Source of the DNA: an uncultured Eggerthellaceae bacterium
GTDB lineage: Bacteria; Actinomycetota; Coriobacteriia; Coriobacteriales; Eggerthellaceae
Assembly: GCA_958452575.1 (NCBI GenBank)
Contig: CAUDUM010000003.1
Coordinates: 62,001 to 126,000, forward strand
Direction: 5' to 3'
Length of the DNA stretch: 64,000 nt
The position numbers and the translations under genes were made by a program. Below, one piece after another: positions 33,393 to 45,100 of this stretch. The notes beneath the pieces were generated by a model that worked only from the letters and a program-made list of their open reading frames with translations, did not search any database and was not told where the DNA came from. Within the stretch, counting starts at the first letter, position 1. Each line of letters begins with the position of its first letter.

Positions 33393-34142
33393 ATGTCGAA
33401 ACAGAAGAAAATCCGTCTTGACGAGCTGATGGTGCAGCAGGGCCTGGCCGCGGATGCGGGCGAGGCCCTGAGGCTCGTGCTCGCGCACCAGGTGAAGGTG
33501 GGCGATGAATATCCCGCCAGCGCCGCCGTGCGCGTCGCGCCCGACGCCGCCATCGAGGTGCGCGGTCGCAAACGCTTCGTGTCGCGTGGCGGCTTCAAGC
33601 TGCAAGGCGCACTCGATGCGTTCGGTCAGGACGTCCGCGGCCTGCGCTGCATTGACATCGGATCGTCCACCGGCGGCTTCACTGACTGCCTGCTGCAGGC
33701 GGGCGCCGCCAGCGTCGTCTGCGTCGACGTCAACTACGGGCAGCTTGCCTGGAGCATCCGTCAGGATGAGCGCGTGTCCGTGTTCGAGCGCACCAACATC
33801 CGCCTTGCCGACCCCGCCGAGCTGGGCGCGCCGTTCGACTTGCTTGTCGCCGATCTCAGCTTCATCGGGTTGGCGGCGCTCGCTCCCACGTTTGCACGCC
33901 TGTGCGCGGAGGGCAGCGTCTTCATCGGGCTGGTCAAGCCGCAGTTCGAATCACGTCACGAAGAGACCGACCACGGCGTGGTGCGCGATGCCGCGGTGCG
34001 CGAGCGCGTGGTCGACGAGGTGCGTGCCGCGCTCGCCGCCGAGGGGTTCGACGTCGACGGTGTGGTCGAAAGCCCCATCACAGGGCCCGAGGGCAATGTG
34101 GAATATCTGGTGCGCGCCGTATACCGCTCACCACGCGCCTGA
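33393..34142 (+). CDS. tlyA: TlyA-family rRNA 2'-O-methyltransferase
   Basis: A 249-residue protein with an N-terminal S4 RNA-binding domain (IRLDELMVQQGLAADAGEAL) and an FtsJ-type methyltransferase domain. The SAM motif CIDIGSSTGGFTDCLLQ is at about 87-103. TlyA proteins methylate 16S and/or 23S rRNA ribose; in Mycobacterium this affects capreomycin sensitivity. The start lies ten bases after the nitroreductase stop, so these two are probably co-transcribed. Confidence 0.94.
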   Translation: MSKQKKIRLDELMVQQGLAADAGEALRLVLAHQVKVGDEYPASAAVRVAPDAAIEVRGRKRFVSRGGFKLQGALDAFGQDVRGLRCIDIGSSTGGFTDCLLQAGAASVVCVDVNYGQLAWSIRQDERVSVFERTNIRLADPAELGAPFDLLVADLSFIGLAALAPTFARLCAEGSVFIGLVKPQFESRHEETDHGVVRDAAVRERVVDEVRAALAAEGFDVDGVVESPITGPEGNVEYLVRAVYRSPRA

Positions 34143-34237
34143 ATCCTGCTATAAACAATCAAGCGAACAGGCGGCGCCGCGAAGGCGCCGCATCGATACC
34201 CGAACCTGTTACCCCTGATAGAAAGGCAAGAGGCAAC

Positions 34238-35917
<1,680 letters not shown>

Positions 35918-35999
35918 GAGTTAGCGCGCTTGCCAGCCAACGCAACCGGTCGACGCTGCGGGTGGTGCTTGGATACGGGTTCGGGCGGAAGGGGCTCTT

Positions 36000-36563
36000 A
36001 TGGATCATGCGACCAGGCAGATGCTGATGGAGATGCCGTGCGCCTCGTTCGTCGGGGCGGTGGGACATCACGCCTACTTTACGAGCAACGCCGCTGCGAG
36101 GGATCGAATCGAACGCCTTGCTCGCCTTGCGCGCCGCCACGGGATAAGAGGATTCGCTGCGCAAGAGTATCCGCAGGGAGCCGGTAAGGCGTTCATTGTG
36201 AATCTGACTCAGGGGAAGGTCTGTCTGGTCGACGGCAACGCGCACATGGTGGCGCTGCTGGCTGTCGACCCGCAACTCACCCTGGCATCGCTTGCGCGCC
36301 AGGCGGGGCGCGCCGATCTGGTGCGCCTGTGGCAGGACGGCTGGGAGGACGGATCGGGTCAGGACGCCGCTTACGACGTGTACATCCCTATCGGCACCGA
36401 CACCGCGCGAATCCCTGAGGCGCGAGAGGGCACTGACTGGTTCAAGGACCCTCCCGCTCCCACCAAGATCGTCCCCGCAACCATCCCGTTCGACACGCCG
36501 CTTTTGAGCGAGGCGGATCGCGGGCGTCCCCTGATCGAAGCCGTCCGTGCGCTGGGACTGTAA
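36000..36563 (+). CDS. Hypothetical protein, 187 residues
   Basis: The gene has GGAAGGGGC upstream of ATG 36000 and normal codon use. The protein is soluble, mildly acidic and has no signal peptide or helix. I do not recognise a family. It reads MDHATRQMLMEMPCASF at the start and ends with a Pro-rich linker and LLSEADRGRPLIEAVRALGL. The gene follows ettA by 82 bases and is convergent with the PFL-family gene across the low-complexity region. Confidence 0.65.
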   Translation: MDHATRQMLMEMPCASFVGAVGHHAYFTSNAAARDRIERLARLARRHGIRGFAAQEYPQGAGKAFIVNLTQGKVCLVDGNAHMVALLAVDPQLTLASLARQAGRADLVRLWQDGWEDGSGQDAAYDVYIPIGTDTARIPEAREGTDWFKDPPAPTKIVPATIPFDTPLLSEADRGRPLIEAVRALGL

Positions 36564-36956
36564 TATTCTTGCCGTTGCGCGCGGCGATCGAGGACGGCTG
36601 TCAATCGTTGCGAACGTCGGAGGTTCTGCAACATTCGGCCAGTATTCTGTCAGGCGTTCATCTGGTAAAACGATGTATAAGCTCGGGCGAAGCGCGTAGT
36701 TTGAAAACGCCAGAAAACCGGCGGGATGTTGCGTTCCCCAAGGGCTGTCGGCCCTGCTGCTCGGCGGCGTGTTCTGCTGGGGCCGGAGCCGGGGCCCAAG
36801 GGGGGTGGGGGCGCCCCCCCCCCCCCCGGCGGCCCCCCCCCCCCAACGGGTTTAGGGTGGTGGCGGGGGGGGGGGGGGGGGTGGGTGGGGGGGGGGGGGG
36901 GGGGGGCGGGGGGGGGGGCCGCCGCCCGCGCCGGCGGGCCCCCCCACCCCCCCTCC
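36564..36956. other. Intergenic region with G/C homopolymer block
   Basis: No credible gene. From about 36798 to 36953 the sequence consists almost only of G or C runs, up to about 20 identical bases, unlike any other part of the window. It contains short complementary blocks (poly-G facing poly-C). This looks more like a sequencing or assembly artefact over a very stable hairpin than natural sequence. Long reading frames crossing it should be ignored. Confidence 0.8.
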
Positions 36957-38321
36957 TTAGTTCTTCAGCGAGTTGAGCGGGGCGGGGATGCGGCCGCCGC
37001 GATGGGCAAACACGGTGCCCGCATGCTGGTTGACGGGCATGATAGGCGCGTATCCCAGCAGTCCGCCGAACTCCAGGCGCTCACCGACGTTCTTGCCGAT
37101 GGCGGGAATGATGCGCACGGCGGTGGTCTTGCAGTTGATCATGCCGATGGCGCACTCGTCGGCGATGATGCCGGCGATGGTCTCGACCGAGGTGTCGCCC
37201 GGCACGGCAATCATGTCCAGGCCGACCGAGCATACGCAGGTCATGGCCTCGAGCTTCTCCAGGCAAAGCGCTCCGGCCTCCGCCGCGCGGATCATGCCGG
37301 CGTCCTCGGACACGGGGATAAACGCGCCGGACAGGCCGCCGACGCTGCTCGATGCCATCACGCCGCCTTTCTTGACGGCGTCGTTGAGCATGGCGAGCGC
37401 CGCCGTGGTGCCGGGGCCGCCGCAGGTGCCCACGCCGATGGCCTCCAGGATCTCGGCGACAGAATCGCCCTCGGCGGGCGTGGGGGCAAGCGACAGATCC
37501 AGAATGCCCTGTGCCACGCCCAGACGGCGGCTGGCCTCGCGCGCCATCAGCTCGCCTGCGCGCGTGATCTTGAATGCGGTTGCCTTAATCGCCTCGGCGA
37601 CGGTGGTGAGGTCGGCGTCCTTGGGCATGCTCGCCAGCACCGCGCGCACCACGCCGGGACCGGACACGCCCACGTTGACGACGGCATCCGCCTCGCCGGA
37701 GCCGTGGAACGCGCCCGCCATGAACGGATTGTCCTCCACGGCGTTGCAGAACACCACCAGTTTGCCGGCGCCGATGCACTGGCGGTCGGCGGTGGCCTCC
37801 GCAGTGGCGCGGATGATGCCGGCCATCTTGAGCACGGCGTCCATGTTGATGCCGGCGCGCGTGGATCCCACGTTGACCGACGAGCACACGCGGTCGGTGG
37901 CGGAAAGCGCGTGGGGGATCGACTCCATCAGCTTGATGTCGGCCTTCGAAGCGCCCTTTTGCACCAGCGCGGTGAAGCCGCCCACAAAGTCGACGCCCAC
38001 TTCTTTGCCGGCGCGGTCCATGGCCTCGGCGATGGGGGTGAGGTCGTCCTCGCGCACGGCGGAGCAGATCTCGGCGATGGGCGTCACCGAGATGCGCTTG
38101 TTCACGATGGGGATGCCGTACTCGCGCTCGAGCTGCTCGGCGACGGGCACGAGCTGCTTTGCGGCGCTGACCATGCGGTTGTACACCTTGCGCGCAACCG
38201 CATCCACGCTGTTGTCCGCGCACGAGCGCAGGTTCAGGCCCAGCGTGATGGTGCGGATGTCCAGGTGCTCCTCGCTCACCATCGAGAGCGTCTCGGCGAT
38301 TTCATGGGGTGTGATCTGCAT
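36957..38321 (-). CDS. PFL-family (UPF0210/DUF711) protein
   Basis: A 454-residue protein of the UPF0210 family, annotated as PFL-like for its fold. The sequence is well conserved: ETLSMVSEEHLDIRTITLG at the start, GTCGGPGTTAALAMLNDAVKKGG in the middle and PVNQHAGTVFAHRGGRIPAP at the end. Most bacteria carry an ACT-domain gene next to it; none is seen here. Its biochemical role is unknown. Its stop lies directly beside the homopolymer block, but the coding sequence looks intact. Confidence 0.9.
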   Translation of the reverse strand: MQITPHEIAETLSMVSEEHLDIRTITLGLNLRSCADNSVDAVARKVYNRMVSAAKQLVPVAEQLEREYGIPIVNKRISVTPIAEICSAVREDDLTPIAEAMDRAGKEVGVDFVGGFTALVQKGASKADIKLMESIPHALSATDRVCSSVNVGSTRAGINMDAVLKMAGIIRATAEATADRQCIGAGKLVVFCNAVEDNPFMAGAFHGSGEADAVVNVGVSGPGVVRAVLASMPKDADLTTVAEAIKATAFKITRAGELMAREASRRLGVAQGILDLSLAPTPAEGDSVAEILEAIGVGTCGGPGTTAALAMLNDAVKKGGVMASSSVGGLSGAFIPVSEDAGMIRAAEAGALCLEKLEAMTCVCSVGLDMIAVPGDTSVETIAGIIADECAIGMINCKTTAVRIIPAIGKNVGERLEFGGLLGYAPIMPVNQHAGTVFAHRGGRIPAPLNSLKN

Positions 38322-38432
38322 GGCTCCTCCAGTGCGCGGCCGTGCCGCAGATTAGGGTTCGGATGTGCGCGCGGGCATGGCGTCCGCGGTTGTCTACTGC
38401 ATTCGACAAGGATAGCAAATGCGCGCCGCACG

Positions 38433-39689
38433 TCACGCGTCGATGGCGAACTCCTCGCCGATCACTTGGCGAGTGACTGCTTCGAGCTGCCCGACGGGAT
38501 CGTCGAGCTGCGAGAGCATCCGGTGGCGGGAGGCCAGCTCCGGCGTGTAGTCCTTGAGCGCATACACCGCATAGGAGGTCTCGTCGCCTTCCTCGCCATG
38601 GTTGACCAGCGGCGTCCACGTGACGTTTTCGATGGAGATGCCGTCGTCGGTTTTGACGAAGTCGCAGGAGAGCATCCCCTCCAGCTCGTTTTCCAGCAAG
38701 GGCGAGGCGTGGTGGCTGAGGAAGTTGCCGAGCGAGTACGCCACAAGCGTCCGATGGCCCGACGATCCTTTCACCCATTCAAGCGGTCCGATGACATGCG
38801 GATGGGATCCCAGCACCACATCGACGTCCAGATCCGCCAGGAACTGCGCCAGGCGGATCTGCTCCGCATCGGCTTCGGTCTGGTTCTCGGTGCCCCAATG
38901 CATAGCTACCAGCACGACGTCCGCCATCTCGTGGGCGCGCGCCACATCGGCTTCGATGCGCGCCTCGTCGATGAAGTTGACGGCGTACGAGGGCAGGTCG
39001 GATTGCGCGTAGCCGTTGACGCCGTAGGTGTAGTCGAGCAGCGCGAACGTGATGCCCTTGCGCTCGACCACGGGGATGGTTTGCGCTTCCTGTTCGTTGG
39101 AGGCAGTGCCGGTGAAGGCGACGGGCTGCTGGTTCCACACGCTGCGCGAATGGTCGACTGCGCCGTAGTAGCCCCAGTCGTAGGAGTGGTTGGATGCGGA
39201 TGCGACCAGGTCGAATCCCGTATCGACGATGGCGTCGGCCATTGCGTCGGTCGTGTTGAACGACGGCCAGCCGCGTGGGCCGATCTCGTCGCCGCCCAGG
39301 TGCGTTTCCTGCTTGACGTACGCCAGATCGGCTGACTCGATGTAAGGCTTGATGGGGGCGTAGATCGGCGTGTAGTCGTACGTGCCGTCGCCGGTCTGCC
39401 CGGCGCAAGCGTCGGCATAGGCGCCGATATAGGATTCGGGCAGGTTGTCTCCGACGGCGAAGAACGAGACGCGGTCGTCTTGGGATGTCGCGGCGGGGGA
39501 GGAGGCGTCGCCTTGTCCGTCGGCGGACGGGGCGGATCCGGGGCCGGGAATGCCGCCTCCGAACACGATGAAGGCAACGGCGAGAATGGCGATGCCCGCG
39601 ACGACGGCGATGACGGGCGCAGCGGTTGCGGTGCCGCCTTGATCGCGGCGGCGCGTGGGCTTTCTGCGCGGTGTCGGCGAGTGCGTCAT
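38433..39689 (-). CDS. CapA-family protein (poly-glutamate capsule enzyme-like)
   Basis: A 418-residue protein with a short cytoplasmic basic start, one transmembrane helix (about 26-46) and an external metallophosphatase-like PGA_cap domain. SFFAVGDNLPES, then DLVASASNHSYDWGYYG, VAMHWGTENQ and VVLGSHPHVIGPLEW are the CapA signature segments. Members act in poly-gamma-glutamate anchoring or unknown cell-surface functions; no capB or capC genes are nearby, so capsule synthesis is not implied. The gene appears to be monocistronic. Confidence 0.88.
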   Translation of the reverse strand: MTHSPTPRRKPTRRRDQGGTATAAPVIAVVAGIAILAVAFIVFGGGIPGPGSAPSADGQGDASSPAATSQDDRVSFFAVGDNLPESYIGAYADACAGQTGDGTYDYTPIYAPIKPYIESADLAYVKQETHLGGDEIGPRGWPSFNTTDAMADAIVDTGFDLVASASNHSYDWGYYGAVDHSRSVWNQQPVAFTGTASNEQEAQTIPVVERKGITFALLDYTYGVNGYAQSDLPSYAVNFIDEARIEADVARAHEMADVVLVAMHWGTENQTEADAEQIRLAQFLADLDVDVVLGSHPHVIGPLEWVKGSSGHRTLVAYSLGNFLSHHASPLLENELEGMLSCDFVKTDDGISIENVTWTPLVNHGEEGDETSYAVYALKDYTPELASRHRMLSQLDDPVGQLEAVTRQVIGEEFAIDA

Positions 39690-40074
39690 GGTATCGACCT
39701 TTCGGGTTGCTCCGTCCCGCTCATTCTAACCGGATGCGGCATCGATGCGTACGTGCGGAGCGCGGGGAAGCCGGGGCGACGGTGTACGGGCGCTTGTTTG
39801 GGCTATTGTGCGGGGCTTGTTTGGATTATGGCGATGAAATGCTGTTTTTTCACCGTTGGTCGACATGCCGGGGTGCTCCGAATGTGCAAAACCGCTCTTT
39901 CCAGGCTCTTTTTCCTAAAAGGAGGCCGATTTGAGCCGATTAGCGTGCTTTGCGGGTGGGGGCATGTCGACCAACGTGGAAAAACGTGCATTTGCGGCCG
40001 ATGTATGGAACGAGAAGCGTTCGCGTGCGATAATCGCTATATTCGCAGGCAAGGATAAGTCAGGGGCGATGCAT
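39690..40074. promoter_or_regulatory. Long leader of the MoeA-like gene with a 16-bp inverted repeat
   Basis: The arm GTTGGTCGACATGCC (39855-39869, extending left to 39844) pairs with GGCATGTCGACCAAC (39961-39975, extending right to 39985). The 91-base loop contains a strong ribosome site, AAAAGGAGG (39917-39925), and TTG 39931, in frame with the MoeA-like gene. The TCCT just upstream can pair with AGGA of that site. This looks like a regulated leader, but I cannot match it to a known riboswitch by eye. Confidence 0.5.
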
Positions 40075-41364
40075 ATGAGAGATCATTCCAAGCACATCGA
40101 GCTTTCGCGCGAGGAGGCCGTCGCGGCGATGTTGGCGCGCTGCGCGTTTCCGGAGCCGGGCGACGCCGCGGCGGAGGAACTGGTGCCGATCGCCGAGTCG
40201 TTCGGACGCGTGCTGGCGCGCGACGTGGTGTCGCTGGTCGACAAACCCAACAAGCTGCAGTGCTGCATGGATTCCATCGCCGTGCACTGGGATGCGTTCG
40301 AAGGGCTTGCCGCGGGCGAGCTGCCCGACACGTCGGGTTGGGTGCGCGGCGTCGACTGGGAGTTCGCCAACACAGGCGTCGTGATGCCGGATGGCTACGA
40401 CACGGCCATCGTCATCGAGCATGTGACGGTGTCCGACGACGAGCAGCAGGTGCGGATCGACGCGGCGCCATCAGCGCGCTTTGCCGGAACGCGCGCGCCG
40501 GGCAGCCAGATGAAGCGTGGCGACGTGCTGGCGCGGGCGGGCGAGATCGTGAACGCCGACGTTGCGGCGCGCATCGCCACTGGCAATGTCACCGCGGTGC
40601 CGGTGCGCGTGAAGCCGAAGGTGGCGTTCATTCCCACCGGAGACGAGCTGGTCGTGCCCGGCGGCCCCATCGAGGCGGGCCGCAACATCGAGACGAACAG
40701 CGTGGTGTTCCGCGGCAAGGTGGAAAAGTGGGGCGGCGTGCCGATGGTGTTCGACATCGTGCCCGACGATCCGGAGCAGATCAAGGCCGCCATCCGCCGC
40801 GCTTGCGCGATGGCAGACATCGTGGTGCTCAACGCCGGCTCGTCGAAGGGGTCGGAGGACTGGAACTGTGAGCAGATGGAGGAGCTCGGCGAGGTGATCT
40901 GCCACGAGACCAACCACGGTCCCGGCCATCATAGCTCGTACGCGCTGGTGGACGGCACCCCGGTGGCGGGCATCTCGGGCCCTCCGGCGGGCGCTTCGTT
41001 CACGCTCAACTTCTACCTGCGTCCTCTGATGATGAAGTTCCTCGGGCTTTCACCCGAACCGGAGCGCATCCCCGTGCGTCTTGCCGCGCCGTTTCCCTCC
41101 AAACATCACGGCCCCAAGAAGAACGAGAAGCCCAAGGTCGCCGGCGAGGTGCGGCCTTCCATCGTCGCGCCGAATGCGACGTTTTTCGGCATCAAGTTCC
41201 TCACCGTCGAGGCGCTGCCCGACGGCACGCTTTCCGGCACGCCGTTGCCGGGGCGTCCTGGCTCGCCCGAAGCCGAGGCGGCCAACGCCTACTACATGCT
41301 CCCCGACGGACCGGGCATCGAAGCGCCCGCCGTCGGAGACGTGGTCTGGGTGGAGCTGCGCTAA
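40075..41364 (+). CDS. moeA: MoeA-like molybdopterin molybdotransferase
   Basis: A 429-residue protein of the MoeA family, which inserts molybdate (or tungstate) into molybdopterin. The N-terminal ELVPIAESFGRVLARDVVS, the central VAFIPTGDELVVPG and the domain III segment VVLNAGSSKGSEDWN are characteristic. The sequence is diverged from the E. coli type, so it may serve another cofactor or a domain-related role. ATG 40075 (or 40069) has AGGGGCG upstream; TTG 39931, with a far better ribosome site, would add 48 residues. A terminator follows the stop. Confidence 0.85.
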   Translation: MRDHSKHIELSREEAVAAMLARCAFPEPGDAAAEELVPIAESFGRVLARDVVSLVDKPNKLQCCMDSIAVHWDAFEGLAAGELPDTSGWVRGVDWEFANTGVVMPDGYDTAIVIEHVTVSDDEQQVRIDAAPSARFAGTRAPGSQMKRGDVLARAGEIVNADVAARIATGNVTAVPVRVKPKVAFIPTGDELVVPGGPIEAGRNIETNSVVFRGKVEKWGGVPMVFDIVPDDPEQIKAAIRRACAMADIVVLNAGSSKGSEDWNCEQMEELGEVICHETNHGPGHHSSYALVDGTPVAGISGPPAGASFTLNFYLRPLMMKFLGLSPEPERIPVRLAAPFPSKHHGPKKNEKPKVAGEVRPSIVAPNATFFGIKFLTVEALPDGTLSGTPLPGRPGSPEAEAANAYYMLPDGPGIEAPAVGDVVWVELR

Positions 41365-41402
41365 ACCGCAGCACGACTACGCCGTCAACGTAAAATCCTT
41401 GC

Positions 41403-41437
41403 AGGGACCGCGCCGAAAAGGTTGCGGTCCCTTTCTT
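41403..41437 (+). terminator. Rho-independent terminator of the moeA-like gene
   Basis: AGGGACCGC (41403-41411) pairs with GCGGTCCCT (41424-41432), then TTCTTTT. Confidence 0.92.
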
Positions 41438-41514
41438 TTCCTCGTAAAATGACAGATATTGAACAGGCTGTTGATTATTGGCCGCTGTGTTGATCGTCGG
41501 AGGAAGAAGGTCGC

Positions 41515-42126
41515 TTGGCGCCGCATGCCAACACCGATAGGCGCATCGCGCGTTCCAAGCGCGCTCTGCGCACCGCGCTCATCGAGCTGATGGAGGAGCG
41601 CGGGCTGGACGGGCTGTCCGTCAACGATCTGTGCGCCCGCGCCGATCTGAACCGCGGCACGTTCTACAACCACTTCCACGACAAAGACGACCTGCTCACC
41701 ACGCTCGAAGACGAGGTCATCGCCGATCTCGAGCGCATCCAGGAGCAGATGAAGGATCTGACGGTGATGGATCTGGTGCGCTACCGCACCCGCAAGCAGC
41801 CCCTGCCGTTTCTCGTGGACCTGTTCGACTACCTGCGCGAGCAGGGCGACTTTTTGCATGCGGTCACCGGGCCCGGCGGCGACATCCGCTTTGCGCCGCG
41901 CCTGCGCGACTCGGTGTGCGCGAACCTTATTCAGACCATCCTGCACGAACGCTATCGCAACGACCCCACGCCGTTCGTCCAGTACTACGTGGCGTTTTAC
42001 GCGACGGCGTATCTGGGCGTCATCGAGCGTTGGATCGAGACGGGCATGCAGGAGAGCTCGGAGGAGATGGCGCTGATCGCAATGCGCCTGTTTTTCATCA
42101 AGCCGGGCGAATCGATCACGTTATGA
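41515..42126 (+). CDS. TetR-family transcriptional regulator
   Basis: A 203-residue TetR-type regulator. The N-terminal helix-turn-helix reads LSVNDLCARADLNRGTFYNHF (about 35-54), and the C-terminal domain (SVCANLIQTI, YYVAFYATAYLGVIERWIE) fits the YfiR/DhaS-like TetR_C branch. TTG at 41515 follows GGAGGAAG by 8 bases. The activase fusion begins 53 bases later on the same strand, so it is a likely target. Confidence 0.88.
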   Translation: MAPHANTDRRIARSKRALRTALIELMEERGLDGLSVNDLCARADLNRGTFYNHFHDKDDLLTTLEDEVIADLERIQEQMKDLTVMDLVRYRTRKQPLPFLVDLFDYLREQGDFLHAVTGPGGDIRFAPRLRDSVCANLIQTILHERYRNDPTPFVQYYVAFYATAYLGVIERWIETGMQESSEEMALIAMRLFFIKPGESITL

Positions 42127-42179
42127 GCGTCTGCGGCCGGCATGGCTGCAAGGCGGAAGATGAGGAAAGGATGAGCATC

Positions 42180-45100
42180 ATGGCGGACGAGGCCGTGAAG
42201 GCGACAAACGAGCAGGGCGGGCAGAACCTGCACATCGGCATCGACGTGGGATCCACCACGGTGAAGCTGGCGATTCTGGATAACGCCCACAACGTGCGCT
42301 ACTCCATCTACCAGCGCCATCATGCGGACGTGCGCGCCACCATCGTCGAGGTGCTGGAGAAGGCGGCGGAGGAGTTCGGCGACGAGGTGATGACCATCGC
42401 CATCACCGGCTCGGGCGGCCTGCTGCTGGCGCAGTGGCTGGGCATCGAGTTCGTGCAGGAGGTCATCGCGTCCAAGACGGCGGTGGAGACGTTCATCCCC
42501 AAGACCGACGTGGCCATCGAGCTGGGCGGCGAGGACGCCAAGATCATCTACTTCGACCAGGGCATCGAGCAGCGCATGAACGGCACCTGCGCGGGCGGCA
42601 CCGGCGCGTTCATCGACCAGATGGCCGCGCTTCTGGACACCGACGCGGGCGGTCTGAACGAGCTGGCCAAAAGCCACACCACCATCTATCCCATCGCCAG
42701 CCGCTGCGGCGTGTTCGCCAAAACCGACGTGCAGCCGCTGCTCAACGAGGGCGCGCGCAAAGAGGACATCGCGGCGTCCATCTTCCAGTCCGTGGTGACC
42801 CAGACCATCTCCGGTCTTGCGTGCGGACGTCCCATCAGGGGATACGTTGCTTTCTTGGGTGGTCCTCTGCAGTATCTGCCCGAGCTGCGCAAGCGCTTCT
42901 ACGAAACGCTGGAGCTTGACGACGAGCACATCATCGTGCCGGACAACGCGCATCTGTTCGTGGCGAGCGGCTGCGCCATCGCCGGCACCGAAAGCGACAA
43001 CGCCCGCCCCGAGCGCCTCAACGACGTGGTCGAGCGCTTGAAGGGCCTGGGAGACATCCAGGGCTCCGAGGTCGTGCGCCTGGCTCCGCTGTTCGCCGAC
43101 GAGGACGAGTACGCCGAGTTCAAGCGCCGCCACGACACCGAGGTCGTGCGCCGCGGCGACCTGGCATCCTACGAGGGCACGGCGTATCTGGGCATCGATG
43201 CCGGATCGACCACGTTCAAAGCCGCGCTCATCGCCGAGGACGGCGCGCTTCTGTGGAGCCACTACGCCAGCAACAAGGGCGACGTGCTCGGCTGCGCCAA
43301 ATCGGCGCTTGCCGCGATGTACCAGGCGCTTCCCGTCACCGACGACGGCCATCCGCTCGTACGTATCGGGCACGCCACGGTGACCGGCTACGGCGAGGCG
43401 CTTCTGCTCGAGGCGCTGCGCGTCGATTCGGGCGAGATCGAGACGGTGGCGCACCTGCGCGGCGCCCAGGAGATGCTGCCCGGCGTGGAGTTCATCCTGG
43501 ACATCGGCGGCCAGGACATGAAGTGCCTGCGCGTCAAGGACGGCGTCATCGACCACATCATGCTCAACGAGGCGTGCTCCTCGGGCTGCGGCAGCTTCAT
43601 CGAGAGCTTCGCCAGCGGCCTTAACCTGGACGTGGCCGAGTTCGCGCAGACCGCCATCCGCGCCAAGGCGCCGGTGGATCTGGGCAGCCGCTGCACTGTG
43701 TTCATGAACAGCCGCGTGAAGCAGGCCCAGAAGGAAGGCGCCACGGTGGGCGATATCGCCGCGGGCCTGGCCATCTCGGTCATCAAGAACGCGCTGTTCA
43801 AGGTCATCAAGATCCGCGACCCGCATGACGTGGGCGAGCGCGTCATCGTGCAGGGCGGCACGTTCTTGAACGACGCCGTGCTGCGTGCCTTCGAGCAACT
43901 GGCGGGCGTGGATGCCGTGCGCCCCGACATCGCCGGCAACATGGGCGCCTACGGTGCGGCCCTGCTGGCGCGCGACCGCTACCACGCCGCGCTGCACCGC
44001 AGCGCGCTGAACGCGGGCGACACCGGCTCCATCGCGCCGGCCGTCGCGTCCACGCTGCTGTCCCTCGACCAGATCGAGGCTCTGGCGCCCACGCATCGCA
44101 CCGTGCGCTGCAAGGGCTGCTCGAACGCGTGCCTTCTGACCGTGAACGACTTCGGCAAGGACGAGAAAACGGGCAAGCATCGCCGCTTCATCACCGGCAA
44201 CCGTTGCGAGAAGGGCGAAAGCTTCGGCAAGGGCTCTGAGGCAACGGACGTGCCCAACCTGTTCGAATACAAGACGCATCGCCTGTTCGACTACGAGCCG
44301 CTTGCTCCCGAGAACGCGCCCCGCGGCAGCGTGGGCATCCCGCGCGCGCTGAACATGTACGAGAACTATCCGTTCTGGTTCACGTTCTTCACGCAGCTGG
44401 GCTGGCGCGTGGTGCTGAGCGACCCGTCGACCAAGAAGACCTACGAGGCGGGCATCGAGTCGATGCCGTCCGAGAGCGTGTGCTATCCGGCCAAGCTCAG
44501 CCACGGCCACATCATGAACCTGCTGGACAAGCATCCCGATTTCATCTGGTTCCCCTGCAGCAAGTGGGAGCGCCAGGAGGACGAGGGCGCCGGCAACCAC
44601 TTCAACTGCCCCATCGTGGCCAGCTATGCCGAGGCGCTGCGCCTCAACATCGACGAGCTGCGCACCTCCGACGTGCAGTTCCTCAACCCCTGGTTGCCGT
44701 ACGATCGCAAGGACCTGCTCAAGAAGCGCCTGTACGAGGATCTGGTCAAGGCGCACCCCGACCTCATGGGCAAGGGCGTCCCCGCGCCGACGCGCGCCGA
44801 GGTGGACGCCGCCGTGGAGGCCGCGTGGGCCGAGGACGAGGCGTTCAAACGCGACATGCGCACCAAGGGCGAGCAGACGCTGGCCTGGATGGAGCAGACC
44901 GGCACGCACGGCATCGTGCTGGCGGGCCGTCCGTACCATAACGATCCCGAGATCAACCACGCCATCCCCGAGCTTCTGACCAGCTTCGGGTTGGCGGTGC
45001 TCACCGAAGATTCCATCGCGCATCTGGGCACGCTGGAGCGCCCCATCCGCCTGGTGGACCAGTGGATGTACCACACGCGCCTGTACGCCGCCGCCAAGGT

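Noticed and set aside
33948..33958. GTTCGAATC, like a tRNA T-loop
   Set aside because: It lies inside tlyA in coding frame and no acceptor stem or other arms surround it.
36726..39335. An 869-codon open frame on the plus strand
   Set aside because: It crosses the G/C homopolymer block and is antisense to the well-conserved PFL and CapA-like genes; it is only a lack of stops in GC-rich DNA.
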